This document shows, piece by piece, positions 30,873 to 40,370 of a stretch of DNA of 64,000 nt (within the stretch, counting starts at the first letter, position 1; each line of letters begins with the position of its first letter). The notes under the pieces were generated by a model. That model did not search any database. It was not told where the DNA came from and saw only the letters and a program-made list of their open reading frames with translations. Both the position numbers and the translations under genes were made by a program. The DNA comes from Cyprinodon diabolis (lineage: Eukaryota; Chordata; Actinopteri; Cyprinodontiformes; Cyprinodontidae): assembly GCA_030533445.1 (NCBI GenBank), contig CM060062.1, forward strand, positions 21,469,829-21,533,828, in the 5' to 3' direction.

Positions 30873-30878
30873 AATAAA
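30873..30878 (+). terminator. LTR polyadenylation signal
   Basis: AATAAA, about 70 bp after the TATA box, so it lies in R. Its 3' LTR copy is at 42017-42022. Confidence 0.8.
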
Positions 30879-31022
30879 CTCACTGGACCTGGACTCAGCG
30901 GCCTCTGTCTAAATTTTTTGATCCTTGTTTGAGACTTTTTCTGCTTTTTAAGAACTTTGAATTTTTATAAAACTTAGCTTCAATTTTAAGTCGTCAAGAA
31001 GAGAATTATAGGACGACATAAT

Positions 31023-31041
31023 TGGCGGAGCCAGCCAGGAG
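31023..31041 (+). other. primer-binding site, tRNA-Arg type
   Basis: TGGCGGAGCCAGCCAGGAG starts four bases after the LTR. From what I know of vertebrate tRNA-Arg, the complement of its 3' end would be the same except that one of the two G residues at 31027-31028 is extra. Snakehead retrovirus is reported to use tRNA-Arg, which is unusual among retroviruses. Confidence 0.7.
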
Positions 31042-32437
31042 AAAAGCAAAAAGGGGACGTCGGACGATCTGCAGGCACCAGCTGGAAGGCGTGGAACCCC
31101 CAAACGGGCCCAGAAATTCACCGGTTAAAGGTGAGCTAATTTGTTATAATTTTCTAAATTAGTGGGGAACCAGCCTCCGGCGACTGCTTGTGGGTGTCAG
31201 GCGTCACAAAGCTTTTCTAAAAGAACCTAGTTTTCCAAATTTAATAAAGTAATTTCCAAATTTGATAAGAATTTATATAAGAATATATAAAGGCAGACTA
31301 AGCTAAGGAAGGGTCCAGGTATGTATGAGTATATGTGAATGCATAGCTTTAACTGTTATTAATGCTTGTATTATTCTGCATTTGATCTGTTTTGTGTTTG
31401 AATTATTTTGTGAATAAGTTAAGCTTAACACGTGTTGTTCTGAGCGGATGATTGGTAAAGGGACAGATTGGTCAAAGCGTTTTGACATAGTCTGTGGAAG
31501 CCATAAAATCCGGAACCAATAGTGTACGCGTGTTACGTGAGGGTATCAGTGACTAAGGTAGTCAGGGTGCTCCACGAGAAGGCTTAAGCAGTCTTAAGGT
31601 AAAAGGTATTGTGCCACTGTAGGGAAACAGTGAGGAAAAGGTATTGAGAGGCTAAGCGATAGCCAGGCTAAGGGATAGCCAGAATATTACCGATTAAGCG
31701 ATAATCGGAGAATAGTACCGCTCGACCAACCGGAGGACGTCTATGCATTTCCAGTTATCTGGGTGTAGCCGGGGGCAGCAGGGAAAAACGTATGTGCCAC
31801 TGTAGGGGACAGTGAGGAAGAGTAAAAGTGCACTGTAGATATATATATATATAATCATTTGCTTTGTGTGTCTTGGCTAATGTGTTTTGTGTGTCTTAGT
31901 TAATGTGGAGAGTGAAAGAGTTAAGTAACTAAGGGGGAATAAGGGGTAAATAAAGATAATAATAGTAAAGGTTATAATAGTAATAAAACTTAAAGTATAA
32001 TAATAAGTTGATAGAAAATAATTAATTACTAAGTATAATTGAAAAAGAATAACCTGAAAATTAAATAAGGATTGGAAAACAGAATTGGTAATTGAAAAAC
32101 ACAGAATTAAGAGAATAAAATAAAATAACAAAGTCCCAAAATAAGATTGACTAAGGTTGCAAACAGTATAAGATAAAAATATTATAAACATATATCATTA
32201 CAAGTTATTGTATTTATATAAAATAAATTATAAGATATTAATAATTAGTGAAAGTGCAAAATAATATTGTTAAATCTGTTCTTTTGAAGATCCTAATACA
32301 AATTGTGGGAATCTAAAAATTAAGAAAACACGATCTGTATTGGAAAGAGCAGAACCAGTTACATAAAAATTAATCAAAGACTATAAAGGATAAGCAAATA
32401 AGCACAGACCCTAAAGGTTAAGTGACTGCTGATTGCC
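31042..32437 (+). other. long retroviral leader with a hairpin array
   Basis: About 1.4 kb between the primer site and gag, with no long open frame. Five hairpins occur at 31615-31632, 31650-31664, 31666-31680, 31690-31708 and 31798-31814. They have different stems but purine loops AGGGAA, AGCGA, AGGGA, AGCGA and AGGGG. A half copy of the first stem is at 31831-31836. Such arrays in a leader suggest the genomic RNA packaging or dimerisation region. The part from 31900 on is very A+T-rich and unstructured. Confidence 0.6.
31131..31136 (+). promoter_or_regulatory. retroviral major splice donor candidate
   Basis: AAAG|GTGAGC in the leader is an almost perfect 5' splice site. It would join to acceptors upstream of env and of the 3' frame (for example CCACAG at 40351-40356). 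Confidence 0.6.
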
Positions 32438-34876
32438 ATGGGAGCTAATGCGAGCAAACAAACCGAGGGGTTAACGCCTGCCAAACTGGTAATAATGACA
32501 CACCCCTCTAATAAGCGCAAAATTCAAAAATGCATGACAGAATGGCATAAGATGACATCTGGAAAAAATCGTTGGCCTAAAGAGGGCAGCTTTGATCCTT
32601 CATGCTGTGACGAGGTTGAAGAACAATTAAGAAATAAGGAAAAAAGGCGTGACCGAGTGCATTTGCATAAGAAACAGAAACATGCTGAACAGAGAGATAT
32701 CCTGAGATATTTTAAAGTTGAACATCAAAAGAGCCCAACAGCCCCTGACTACACTGATCATAAGCCACCACCCTATCGCCCTAGCATAGCAGGCCTGTAC
32801 CCAGTAGTAGTAGAATCAGGGAGCAAGGGAAAGATAACTGGACAACTTAAATTAGTATTAGAAGAGGAAGAGGAAGAAATAGAAATAACAGAAGAAGAAA
32901 TAAACAACACACCACAGACAGAGTGTAAATACCGTGATGGAGAAGACGATTGGGAGAGAACCCCAGAAGTAAGGAGAAAAGCTCCCCATAGTCGTTCCCT
33001 ACCCCCAGCACGTCGCAGGCATTCACCATATCAAAGAGGCCCCATAAGCCACTCAGAACCCAGGACCAAGTCATCGTTGAAAAAATCAGCAAAACACTCA
33101 GAGCCCGTGACCAAGCTAGTCTTGGATGAATCGCCAGAACTAATGGAACAAATAAACCAGGAGGTGGTGGAGCTGACGAAAGAATATGTAAAACTCATAG
33201 CGAAGGAGGAAAAATTGGAAAAAGAAGTACAAATGAAACGACTAAAGCATTTGAAAGAAAAATTGAAGAAATTTGAGGAAGTATTAGAAAAACAGAAAAG
33301 GATGGAAACAGAGCAGCTCATACTACAGGCCCGAAATGACGCCCCAGATCAGGCAAATCCATGGACTAAGGCCTTGATTGAAGAAGCTAAAATAAAAGAG
33401 GGAGAGGAGAGAAGAAGCGAGGAGGAAGTCTTCATAGAGAGTGAGGAGACCGACTGGTTGCATGATGGAATGGAAGAAGAAGGCTCAGACATGCCACTGT
33501 CAACAGACCCATGCCATAAGGGGTTAAAGGAGAAAGACAGACCAGCGACCAAAGGACGGGAGCCACTCACAGCTGAATGTGAAGTGGACCTGCAAATAGA
33601 AAAAAGCGGCCCTCACTCAATGATGACCAGGTACCAAGCACGACAGCAGAAGACAGAGTCAGATCAAAAAAAGGCCTATATGGCTCCCCTGCTGTCTAAA
33701 GGACCTCAAGAAGACAGATATGTGCCATGGTCATTTATGGACATGATCACACTTGCTGGAAGGCTGACCCCGTTGGCAGATGGTGCTGACAGGTGGATAG
33801 AAAAGCTGGAAGAAATCACTGGAGGCATCAATCTGGCAGCTGGAGACATCAAGGCATTGCTGATTAAGACAGCAGGACACTCAGCAGCCAGAGAAGTGTT
33901 TGACGAAGCCCAGCTTCCAAGGGTCATGACCTCACACCAGTATGACAAGATACCATTCAACCAAATAAGACCCAAGGTGTGGGCAGCCGTAAGGAACAAA
34001 TACCCCACCTGCAGTGATCCAACTAAGCTGAGACAAGAATGCCTAAAGGATGATGAAAGCCCCGCCCAGTTTCTGCACAGGTTCCAACAGAAATGGAAAA
34101 CAGAGACTGGAAGTGATGGGAATGAACTGAAAACATCTGGCCCTCTATTCAGAACCTACATCAGAGAGGCCATGCCCAAAGAAGTACAAGCCAAACTGGA
34201 CGGAGTTGTGGGGCTCATGAAGATGGACTGGCCTCTGTTCTCCGAGCATGTTAATCACTATGTAAACATGCATCGGGCCGAGAAACGGGCCTTTGATGAC
34301 CAAAGCAAGATGCTGGCCACCAAGCTAACCCAGCTGCAGATTGGGGAATTGTCCAAAGCAAAGAAAGAGAAGCCCAAGCATCAAGCTGCACTGACTGTGG
34401 TGGCCACACCCCCAACCGAGGGAGCACCAACAGGGGAGGCAGTGGTACAAGCACCAGTAGTGTCTCCTGTTATTCCTCCACCCACACAGCAGATGCAGTA
34501 TCCAGCAGCGCCACTCGTGGGAGGAGCCCTGCCACAGCAGACCCAACCCCAACCAGTCCCTCCTATTTATGTGCATCTAAACCAAGGAGGAGGTCCCCAA
34601 CAAGCAACGTTCGGAAGGGGACGAGGGGGGCCACCTATGCGGGGAAGATGGAGAGGCCCACAAGGAGCCCCAAGAAGGCCCCCTCAAGGCCAATACCAGC
34701 AGATGCCACAAGCAGGTCCAGACATGGGACAACAGCGAGTGAGAATGCAATGCTGGGGATGTGGACAAATTGGACACATACAAAGAGACTGCCCCACTAA
34801 CCCATGGATGGGACCCCAGCCCCCTACTGCGGGACCAGCCATCTATGGAACGGGACAAGACACGTACTGGCTATAG
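32438..34876 (+). CDS. gag: retroviral Gag polyprotein (matrix-capsid-nucleocapsid)
   Basis: An intact 812-residue frame, long for Gag. It starts MGANASK, a myristoylation signal with Gly2, in line with membrane targeting of matrix. A PPPY late-budding motif is at residues 110-113. Residues 230-295 are rich in Lys/Glu heptads and look like a coiled coil. The capsid follows (from about 425) with a major homology-like block at about 540 (DDESPAQFLHRFQQKW). The C-terminus has RG-rich runs and one CCHC zinc knuckle (CWGCGQIGHIQRDC), as in gamma- and epsilon-type nucleocapsids. The frame ends with UAG at 34874-34876, directly before protease in the same frame, so Pro-Pol would need stop-codon readthrough. 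Confidence 0.95.
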   Translation: MGANASKQTEGLTPAKLVIMTHPSNKRKIQKCMTEWHKMTSGKNRWPKEGSFDPSCCDEVEEQLRNKEKRRDRVHLHKKQKHAEQRDILRYFKVEHQKSPTAPDYTDHKPPPYRPSIAGLYPVVVESGSKGKITGQLKLVLEEEEEEIEITEEEINNTPQTECKYRDGEDDWERTPEVRRKAPHSRSLPPARRRHSPYQRGPISHSEPRTKSSLKKSAKHSEPVTKLVLDESPELMEQINQEVVELTKEYVKLIAKEEKLEKEVQMKRLKHLKEKLKKFEEVLEKQKRMETEQLILQARNDAPDQANPWTKALIEEAKIKEGEERRSEEEVFIESEETDWLHDGMEEEGSDMPLSTDPCHKGLKEKDRPATKGREPLTAECEVDLQIEKSGPHSMMTRYQARQQKTESDQKKAYMAPLLSKGPQEDRYVPWSFMDMITLAGRLTPLADGADRWIEKLEEITGGINLAAGDIKALLIKTAGHSAAREVFDEAQLPRVMTSHQYDKIPFNQIRPKVWAAVRNKYPTCSDPTKLRQECLKDDESPAQFLHRFQQKWKTETGSDGNELKTSGPLFRTYIREAMPKEVQAKLDGVVGLMKMDWPLFSEHVNHYVNMHRAEKRAFDDQSKMLATKLTQLQIGELSKAKKEKPKHQAALTVVATPPTEGAPTGEAVVQAPVVSPVIPPPTQQMQYPAAPLVGGALPQQTQPQPVPPIYVHLNQGGGPQQATFGRGRGGPPMRGRWRGPQGAPRRPPQGQYQQMPQAGPDMGQQRVRMQCWGCGQIGHIQRDCPTNPWMGPQPPTAGPAIYGTGQDTYWL

Positions 34877-35503
34877 GGGTGCCCAGAGAAACCTGATGGA
34901 GAGGCTATTCTACCTGTATTAACCCAACGTCCACAAACAGAACCCACCATTGATGTCACAATATATGACAGCCATCATCGCTTCATGATTGATACAGGAG
35001 CGGCCTACTCCTGTATAGGAAAAAGTGGAATTGGCCTGCCTCTCTCAGCATCAAAGATTCGAACAGTAGGTTTCTCTGGGAAGACCCAAATAATACCCAT
35101 GACTAAGCCAGTTCCCATGATCATAGGTGAAAAGACTGTGTGTGCACCACTGCTTTACTCAGAAGATACGCCCATAAATCTGCTGGGTAGAGATGTGCTG
35201 TGCCAGCTCAATGCTAAAATCAAATGTACCCCGAATGGAATTTCTTTTGAAGCAATAGACGACAATGAAGCCTACATGATGCCACTGGGTCTACAAAAGA
35301 CCCCACAGACAACAAGTCATGAACCAGAAGACCAAGTATTTTGGCTGAAACTCACATCACCAACTTCCTTCCTCCAACTAGAGTGGGAAACATGGAGACC
35401 CCTGATAATGAATCACTATGAGAACTCCAAAGAACCCTTTCTCCCTCTCCATTGTACCATGTTTTATGACAAAGGCAAAACACATGATTGCAGACGAGTA
35501 TGA
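34877..35503 (+). CDS. pro: retroviral protease, made by readthrough of the gag stop
   Basis: The frame is the same as gag, separated only by the UAG. The aspartic protease active site reads MIDTGAAYSC near 34985-35015, and the flap/C-terminal signature NLLGRDVL is near 35175-35200. Retroviral proteases work as dimers that cleave Gag and Pol. The ATG at 34985 lies inside the active-site motif and is not a start. The frame runs on past the protease towards RT and closes at 35501-35503, where the RT frame has already opened one base ahead. Confidence 0.85.
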   Translation, partial: GCPEKPDGEAILPVLTQRPQTEPTIDVTIYDSHHRFMIDTGAAYSCIGKSGIGLPLSASKIRTVGFSGKTQIIPMTKPVPMIIGEKTVCAPLLYSEDTPINLLGRDVLCQLNAKIKCTPNGISFEAIDDNEAYMMPLGLQKTPQTTSHEPEDQVFWLKLTSPTSFLQLEWETWRPLIMNHYENSKEPFLPLHCTMFYDKGKTHDCRRV

Positions 35504-36623
35504 GTCACATGACTTAGGACCCATGGTTCAAAAAGCCAAGCAAGTTACTGAATGGGTCAACACAGCATGGGACTGCATTAAATTATCCAAAGATGGACTG
35601 TTCTTTAAGATCTCATTCTCACAAGCTGATGAAGTCATAGCAGAACACATTAAAGTTCCTGGGAAAAGACAAATGGCAGTGGCAGCAGAACATGAATCCC
35701 TATTAGAACAGGTCCCAGAGCAAGTATGGTCTAAAAGTAAAACAGATGTAGGATTAGTGAAATCAGCAGACCCCATCAAATTCACCATTAAACCAAATGC
35801 TAAATTGCCCTTCCAAAGACAGTACCCACTTAAAAGAGAAGCAGTAGAAGGAATACAGCCTATTATTACAGGATTAGAAACAGCAGGAGTTCTTAAACCA
35901 ACAGCAAGTCCCTGTAACACACCAATTTTTCCCATCAGAAAACCCAACAGTAATGACTATAGACTAGTCCATGATCTAAGATTAATTAATGCCATTGTAG
36001 CAGAAGAGATACCAGTGGTACCAGACCCGCACACATTACTGAGTAATATACCCCCAGGTACCAAATGGTTTACTGTGATAGATCTGTGCTCAGCATTTTT
36101 CAGTGTACCGGTCCATCCAGATTCTCAGTATTTGTTTGCATTCACCTATAAAGGCCAACAATACACTTATTCACGATTACCACAGGGTTTTGTACACTCA
36201 CCATCAATTTTCAATCGAGTACTGGCAAATGACTTAAATCACCTTGACATACCATCTACAATGTTGATGTATGTTGATGACATTTTGATTTGTTCTGCTT
36301 CCAAAGAGCAGTGTGAAAGAGACTCCATTACAGTGTTGACTGCTTTGGCAGAAGGAGGACACAAAGTAAGTAAACAAAAATTGCAATTCTGCCAGCAAAC
36401 AGTGGAATATCTCGGCAGGCAACTCAGTGGGGACAAGAGGTGTATTGCACCGTCCCAACTGGAAGCCATAACTCAAATGCCCAAACCTCGGACTGTTGGT
36501 CACATGTTGTCTTTCCTTGGCATGGCAGGTTACAGCAGACCGTGGGTGTGTGATTATGCCATCAAAACGGCTCCACTGAGAGCACTGATTAAAGCCGCAG
36601 GTCAAGGACACCAGTCGGCTTAA
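35418..36623 (+). pseudogene. pol: retroviral reverse transcriptase, out of frame with pro and ended by a stop
   Basis: Reads as class I RT: the template-binding region LPFQRQYPLKREA, LPQGFVHSPSIF and the catalytic YVDD (near 36270-36281) are all in place, with the first catalytic Asp in FTVIDLCSAFF. This frame is one base forward of gag-pro. The crossover falls between about 35418 and 35503, most likely near 35470-35495, and would need a +1 (not the usual -1) shift, so a one-base insertion is likelier than programmed frameshifting. A TAA at 36621-36623 then stops the frame in the connection domain, with coding continuing in phase directly after it. Confidence 0.9.
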
Positions 36624-37487
36624 TTGCAATGGACAGATGAGGCAGAGGGTGCGTTCCAGCTGCTGAAACAAGATCTCCAAACTGCTCCTGCTCTGGCCAA
36701 TCCAGATTATGGCAAACCATTCCATCTCTATGTGGCTGAGCGACAAGGGTATGCATGTGCAGTATTGATGCAAGACACCCCAACAGGTAAACAGCCAATT
36801 TCTTATTACAGCACAAAATTAGATGGTGTCGAAGAGGGTCTGCCTCCCTGCTACCAGGGCTTGGCAGCAGCAGCCTTCGCATACAAAAAGGCCTCAGTTA
36901 TTACTATGGGCCACCCCATCATTTTGTACACATCACATCAATTACATGCACTGCTCACCAGTCCACGTTTTGTGATAACACAAGCTCGTCGAACAGGTTA
37001 TGAAGTTCTGCTTTCAGGACCTGATTTAACAATACAACGCTGTACCACCATTAATCCAGCCACAAGAATGGTACTGCCCACAGAAGGTGAGCCCCATGAT
37101 TGTCTCCAGGAGACGGACACCTTCATGAAGGTAAGAGAGGACTTATACAATCATCCAATCCCATCTGATTTGACACTGTTCGTAGACGGATCATGTGTCA
37201 GAGGTGAGACAGGTAATAGAGCGGGATATGGAATAGTCCAACTTAACCCTGATGGGACCTTTACCAAAGTACAATCAATGAGCTTAGATCAACCTTGCTC
37301 TGCCCAATTGGCAGAGATAAAAGCATTAACAGCAGCATGTAAATTGGCTAATGGTAAAAGAGTGACAATCTATACTGACAGTGCTTATGGGTACGGGGTA
37401 TGCCATATAAACGCTAGCATCTGGAAACAACGAGGGTTTGTTAGAACAGATGGTACCCCAGTGACACATGGGCAAGCAGTAGTATAG
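36624..37487 (+). pseudogene. pol: RT connection and RNase H domain, stop-bounded
   Basis: In phase with the RT frame and starting LQWTDEAEGAFQLLKQDL, the typical connection segment. RNase H begins near 37175 with LFVDGSC (first Asp), then AEIKALTAA (Glu) and YTDSAYG (second Asp). The domain is cut by TAG at 37485-37487 before its last His and Asp, which follow in phase in the next segment (CAAHQ, then NNLADEAAKEA). Both stops are substitutions in otherwise good coding sequence. Confidence 0.9.
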
Positions 37488-39215
37488 TTAATTAAAGCTA
37501 TGCAACTTCCATCTGCGTTAGCTATTGTAAAATGTGCTGCTCATCAAACAGCAAAAACACCTATTGCCATTGGAAATAACTTAGCAGATGAGGCAGCTAA
37601 AGAAGCCACAGGTTCAGCAGTACAGGGACCAATGGTTCATGTAGCTGAGTGTGAACCCATTACTAATTTGGCCTCCTTAATAGAAGCCCAAAATAACGTA
37701 TCTGAAGCAGAAAAGCGTCTCTGGGTGCAAAGGGGGGCAGCTCGGTTAACACACCCCCACGATGGATTGTGGCATAGTTCTCGAGGACATTTTGTACTAC
37801 CTTTGTCCTTATTACCAACGGCGATTAAAATAATGCATGGACCTGATCATTGTTCACGAGCCCAAGTTATTCAAAAGTTACAGGCAGTCTGGTGGTCACC
37901 TTATATGACACCAATGGTAGACAGAGAACTGGCCTTATGTCCGCATTGTCCTAAATATAATGTGCGTAAGATGTTCACACAGCCCTTAGCACATATTCCC
38001 ATGCCAGACGGTCCCTTCCGCCATCTGATGATGGATTACGTTGACATGATAACTCGGGTTCAGGGAAAGAGATATATGTTGGTGGTTGTTTGTAGGTTTA
38101 GCAGATGGGTAGAAGCATGCCCCACTGCTAAGAATGACCACAAAGCTGCAGCAAGATTTTTGTGTAAAGAAGTTTTTCCCAGATTTGGCATGCCTGATAC
38201 AATATCATCTGATAATGGACCTCATTTTGTTTCACAGGTGATCCAGCAAATGTTTAAACTGTTGTGCATAACACAGAAGTTTGGTTGTGTGTATCATCCC
38301 CAGTCACAGGGCTCCGTGGAACGAGCTAATGGAGTGCTGAAATCAAAGATAGCAAAGATAATAGCTGACAGCAACAACCGTTTGACTTGGGTGGATGCCT
38401 TGCCTGTTGCATTGATGGCAATGCGCTCTCAAACTAACCGAATAACCCATCTTACTCCCCATGAAATGCTTACAGGTCGACCAATGCCTCTCCCACAGGT
38501 TCGTGGACCCCTGCTGCAGGAGGTCTCCTTGGCACAGCTTGAACGTGAAATGGGGGACTATCTCAGGTCCTTAACACGCATTCACAGGCTTATATTTCAA
38601 CAGGTGAAAGCAGCTCACGGCCGAGACGAGACACACATTCCAGTGGACGTCAGGGACGTTCAAGTTGGTGACAGTGTGTTCATACGCGTCTTTAGACGTC
38701 AGTGGAACGAGCCTCGTAGGGAAGGCCCGTTTAAAGTTGTGCTTACCACTCCCACTGCCCTGAAAGTTGAAGGTAAGCCCTTCTGGTTTCATAAAAACCA
38801 CTGCACCAGGCATCGGCCTCCAGACCCACCTGGCCTTGCTCCAGGACCGACGGGCTCTGCGCATGCTGACAGGGCAGCAACAAGTCTCCCTCCGCAGCAC
38901 CCCTCCACTAGCTCACAGACTGTAGATGTTGCACCGGTGTCGGGCACTGATGCGCACCCACTCCCCTCCACGTCCGGCGTCCACAGACGTTCGGCACGTT
39001 TGGCAGCCCGCCAATCACCAATGCCAGGGGACTCTGAGGATGACAGTGTTCATTCTTATGCTTCCCATCCGCCTTCTGATTCTGGTGGCAATGATGATGA
39101 TCCTGTTGCCACTGAGACTTCTTCTGGGTCTCACCCAGATCCATCCGTCGTTCAGGCACTGGACGAACTTCTTTCTTCTGGCCCATCAGATGCTGGTGGA
39201 GTCCTGTCCCCTTAA
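37488..39215 (+). pseudogene. pol: end of RNase H plus integrase
   Basis: Continues the same frame after the TAG. It gives the final RNase H residues, then the integrase zinc-binding domain (HGPDH and CPHC near 37835-37955). The catalytic core has DYVDM, SDNGPHF and YHPQSQGSVERANG, supplying D,D,E. The C-terminal GPF/SH3-like region follows (VQVGDSVFIR, then GPFKVVL). The protein then has an unusual Ser/Pro/Asp-rich tail of about 130 residues. The integrase itself shows no break, but upstream stops leave it without a normal translation route. Confidence 0.9.
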
Positions 39216-39387
39216 CATCCCTCACCTGCATCTTTCCCTCTCATCCCCTCCCTTTCCCCCTCCTCCTCCGCGTCAAGTGGGCCGTCGATCGACTCGGTCC
39301 CGCCCACCCCATCGCCGTCTGGGCATCTCCCGTATGCGCCTTCTTCAGACTTTGATTAACTTCTTGTTGTATTAACCCTTTGTGGGT

Positions 39388-39400
39388 TAACAAGGGGGGA
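39388..39400 (+). other. central polypurine-tract-like site
   Basis: TTAACAAGGGGGGATC lies at the pol-env boundary and resembles the 3' polypurine tract (CAAAGGGGGGAAA at 41341-41353). It could be a second plus-strand priming site, or a coincidence. Confidence 0.3.
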
Positions 39401-39404
39401 TCTT

Positions 39405-39932
39405 ATGAAAATTAATACTAACAGTGCACACACACATTTAATGCGTCACACACAAACATGTGCACTAGCAATGGTAACACTAGCTACTAACCAAGGGGTA
39501 ATCAATAATAATGATGGAGAAAATTTATCACTAATGCATGTGCAAGTCAAAGGATATGATTATGTAATGTCTGAAGAAATTTTAGGTAACTCAATGGGGA
39601 AACATTGGCTTGGAGTTCCACAAAGCATGGACTGCCGTGAGGATGGGATGGTGATCATTGAGGTAAGATGCAAAATGTACATATGCCAAAATACATTAAC
39701 AGAGCAGGTAATGACGGTAGGGAAAGCGCATAGAATGTTAAAATTGGTAAACAAAAGGCAGAAAAGAGATCTAGACAAATTAAAGACTGCACACTGGGAA
39801 ACCAATATGTTCCAACAATGGATTCAGTACTCTGTCCAGGCAATGTTCAAAGCCAAAAAGCGCCCTAAAGATGATTGTATAGCCTGCTATAATGCTAAAA
39901 AATTACCAGCCCTTCAGATTATTCCCGGCTAA
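39405..39932 (+). pseudogene. env: envelope remnant: leader and N-terminus of SU
   Basis: A 175-codon frame. The segment from Met13 has a short hydrophobic run (CALAMVTLA) that may be a signal or leader sequence. An RQKR furin-type site is near residue 131, followed by FQQWIQYSV and a DCIAC cysteine block, which look like the start of the surface subunit of fish retroviral envelopes. It ends after about 175 codons, where a complete Env would be several hundred longer. The remainder of SU and the N-terminal part of TM are missing. Confidence 0.6.
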
Positions 39933-40152
39933 TTGGAACACTCAGCTGAAGGGATTCTGGGATTGGTTTCACAAGCTTGGAAGGGGAAAATATCTTGAGG
40001 CAGCAGGAATGATTCTAGGGGCAGTAATGCTGATTATATTGATAGTTGTGTGTTGCATCATACCCCTTGTTCGGGGACTGGTCTCAAGACTTGTTGTAAG
40101 TGTAACTGGTCAGTTCCCAGTTGTAGAGATACAATTGGACCAAGAGATATAA
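39892..40152 (+). pseudogene. env: envelope remnant: membrane-proximal end of TM
   Basis: In a different frame from the preceding env piece and overlapping it. It reads FWDWFHKLGRGKYLEAAG, then a strongly hydrophobic membrane anchor (MILGAVMLIILIVVCCII), then a short basic/hydrophobic cytoplasmic tail. The fusion peptide and disulphide loop expected upstream are not present. The junction near 39925-39945 is best explained by an internal deletion of roughly a kilobase. Confidence 0.7.
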
Positions 40153-40355
40153 AACATAACCATGATCACCTTCCACCCTCACCAGGTACGTGCATTTCTT
40201 TAATAACAACAGTGTATATATATAAATATTTTGCATAACAATGACTTATATACTTACTCACGTAGATATAGCAACTTGCATGCTGAATAATCCATAGATA
40301 TAAGAGATAATATGCCTTCAGATGATGCCTAAATTTGCCATACTATGTCCCCACA

Positions 40356-40357
40356 GG
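40356..40357 (+). promoter_or_regulatory. splice acceptor for the 3' accessory frame
   Basis: TACTATGTCCCCACAG ends at 40356, with a pyrimidine stretch, and lies 14 bases ahead of the ATG at 40371. Confidence 0.5.
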
Positions 40358-40370
40358 TAGATTATTGAAC

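Larger units (their letters stand above)
30210..31018 (+). repeat. 5' LTR (809 bp)
   Basis: Begins TG and ends CA. It is the same length as the 3' LTR and no mismatch was seen on reading the two side by side. TATAAAAGGG at 30801-30810 is the core promoter and AATAAA at 30873-30878 the poly(A) signal, so R is short and U5 is about 120 bp. U3 is long, about 620 bp. Confidence 0.97.

Noticed and set aside
31877..32191. 104-codon minus frame in the retroviral leader
   Set aside because: Very AT-rich Phe/Ile/Leu/Tyr composition opposite the leader RNA; a base-composition artefact.
38926..39375. 149-codon frame overlapping the integrase tail
   Set aside because: Pro/Ser-rich shadow of the integrase C-terminus in another frame.
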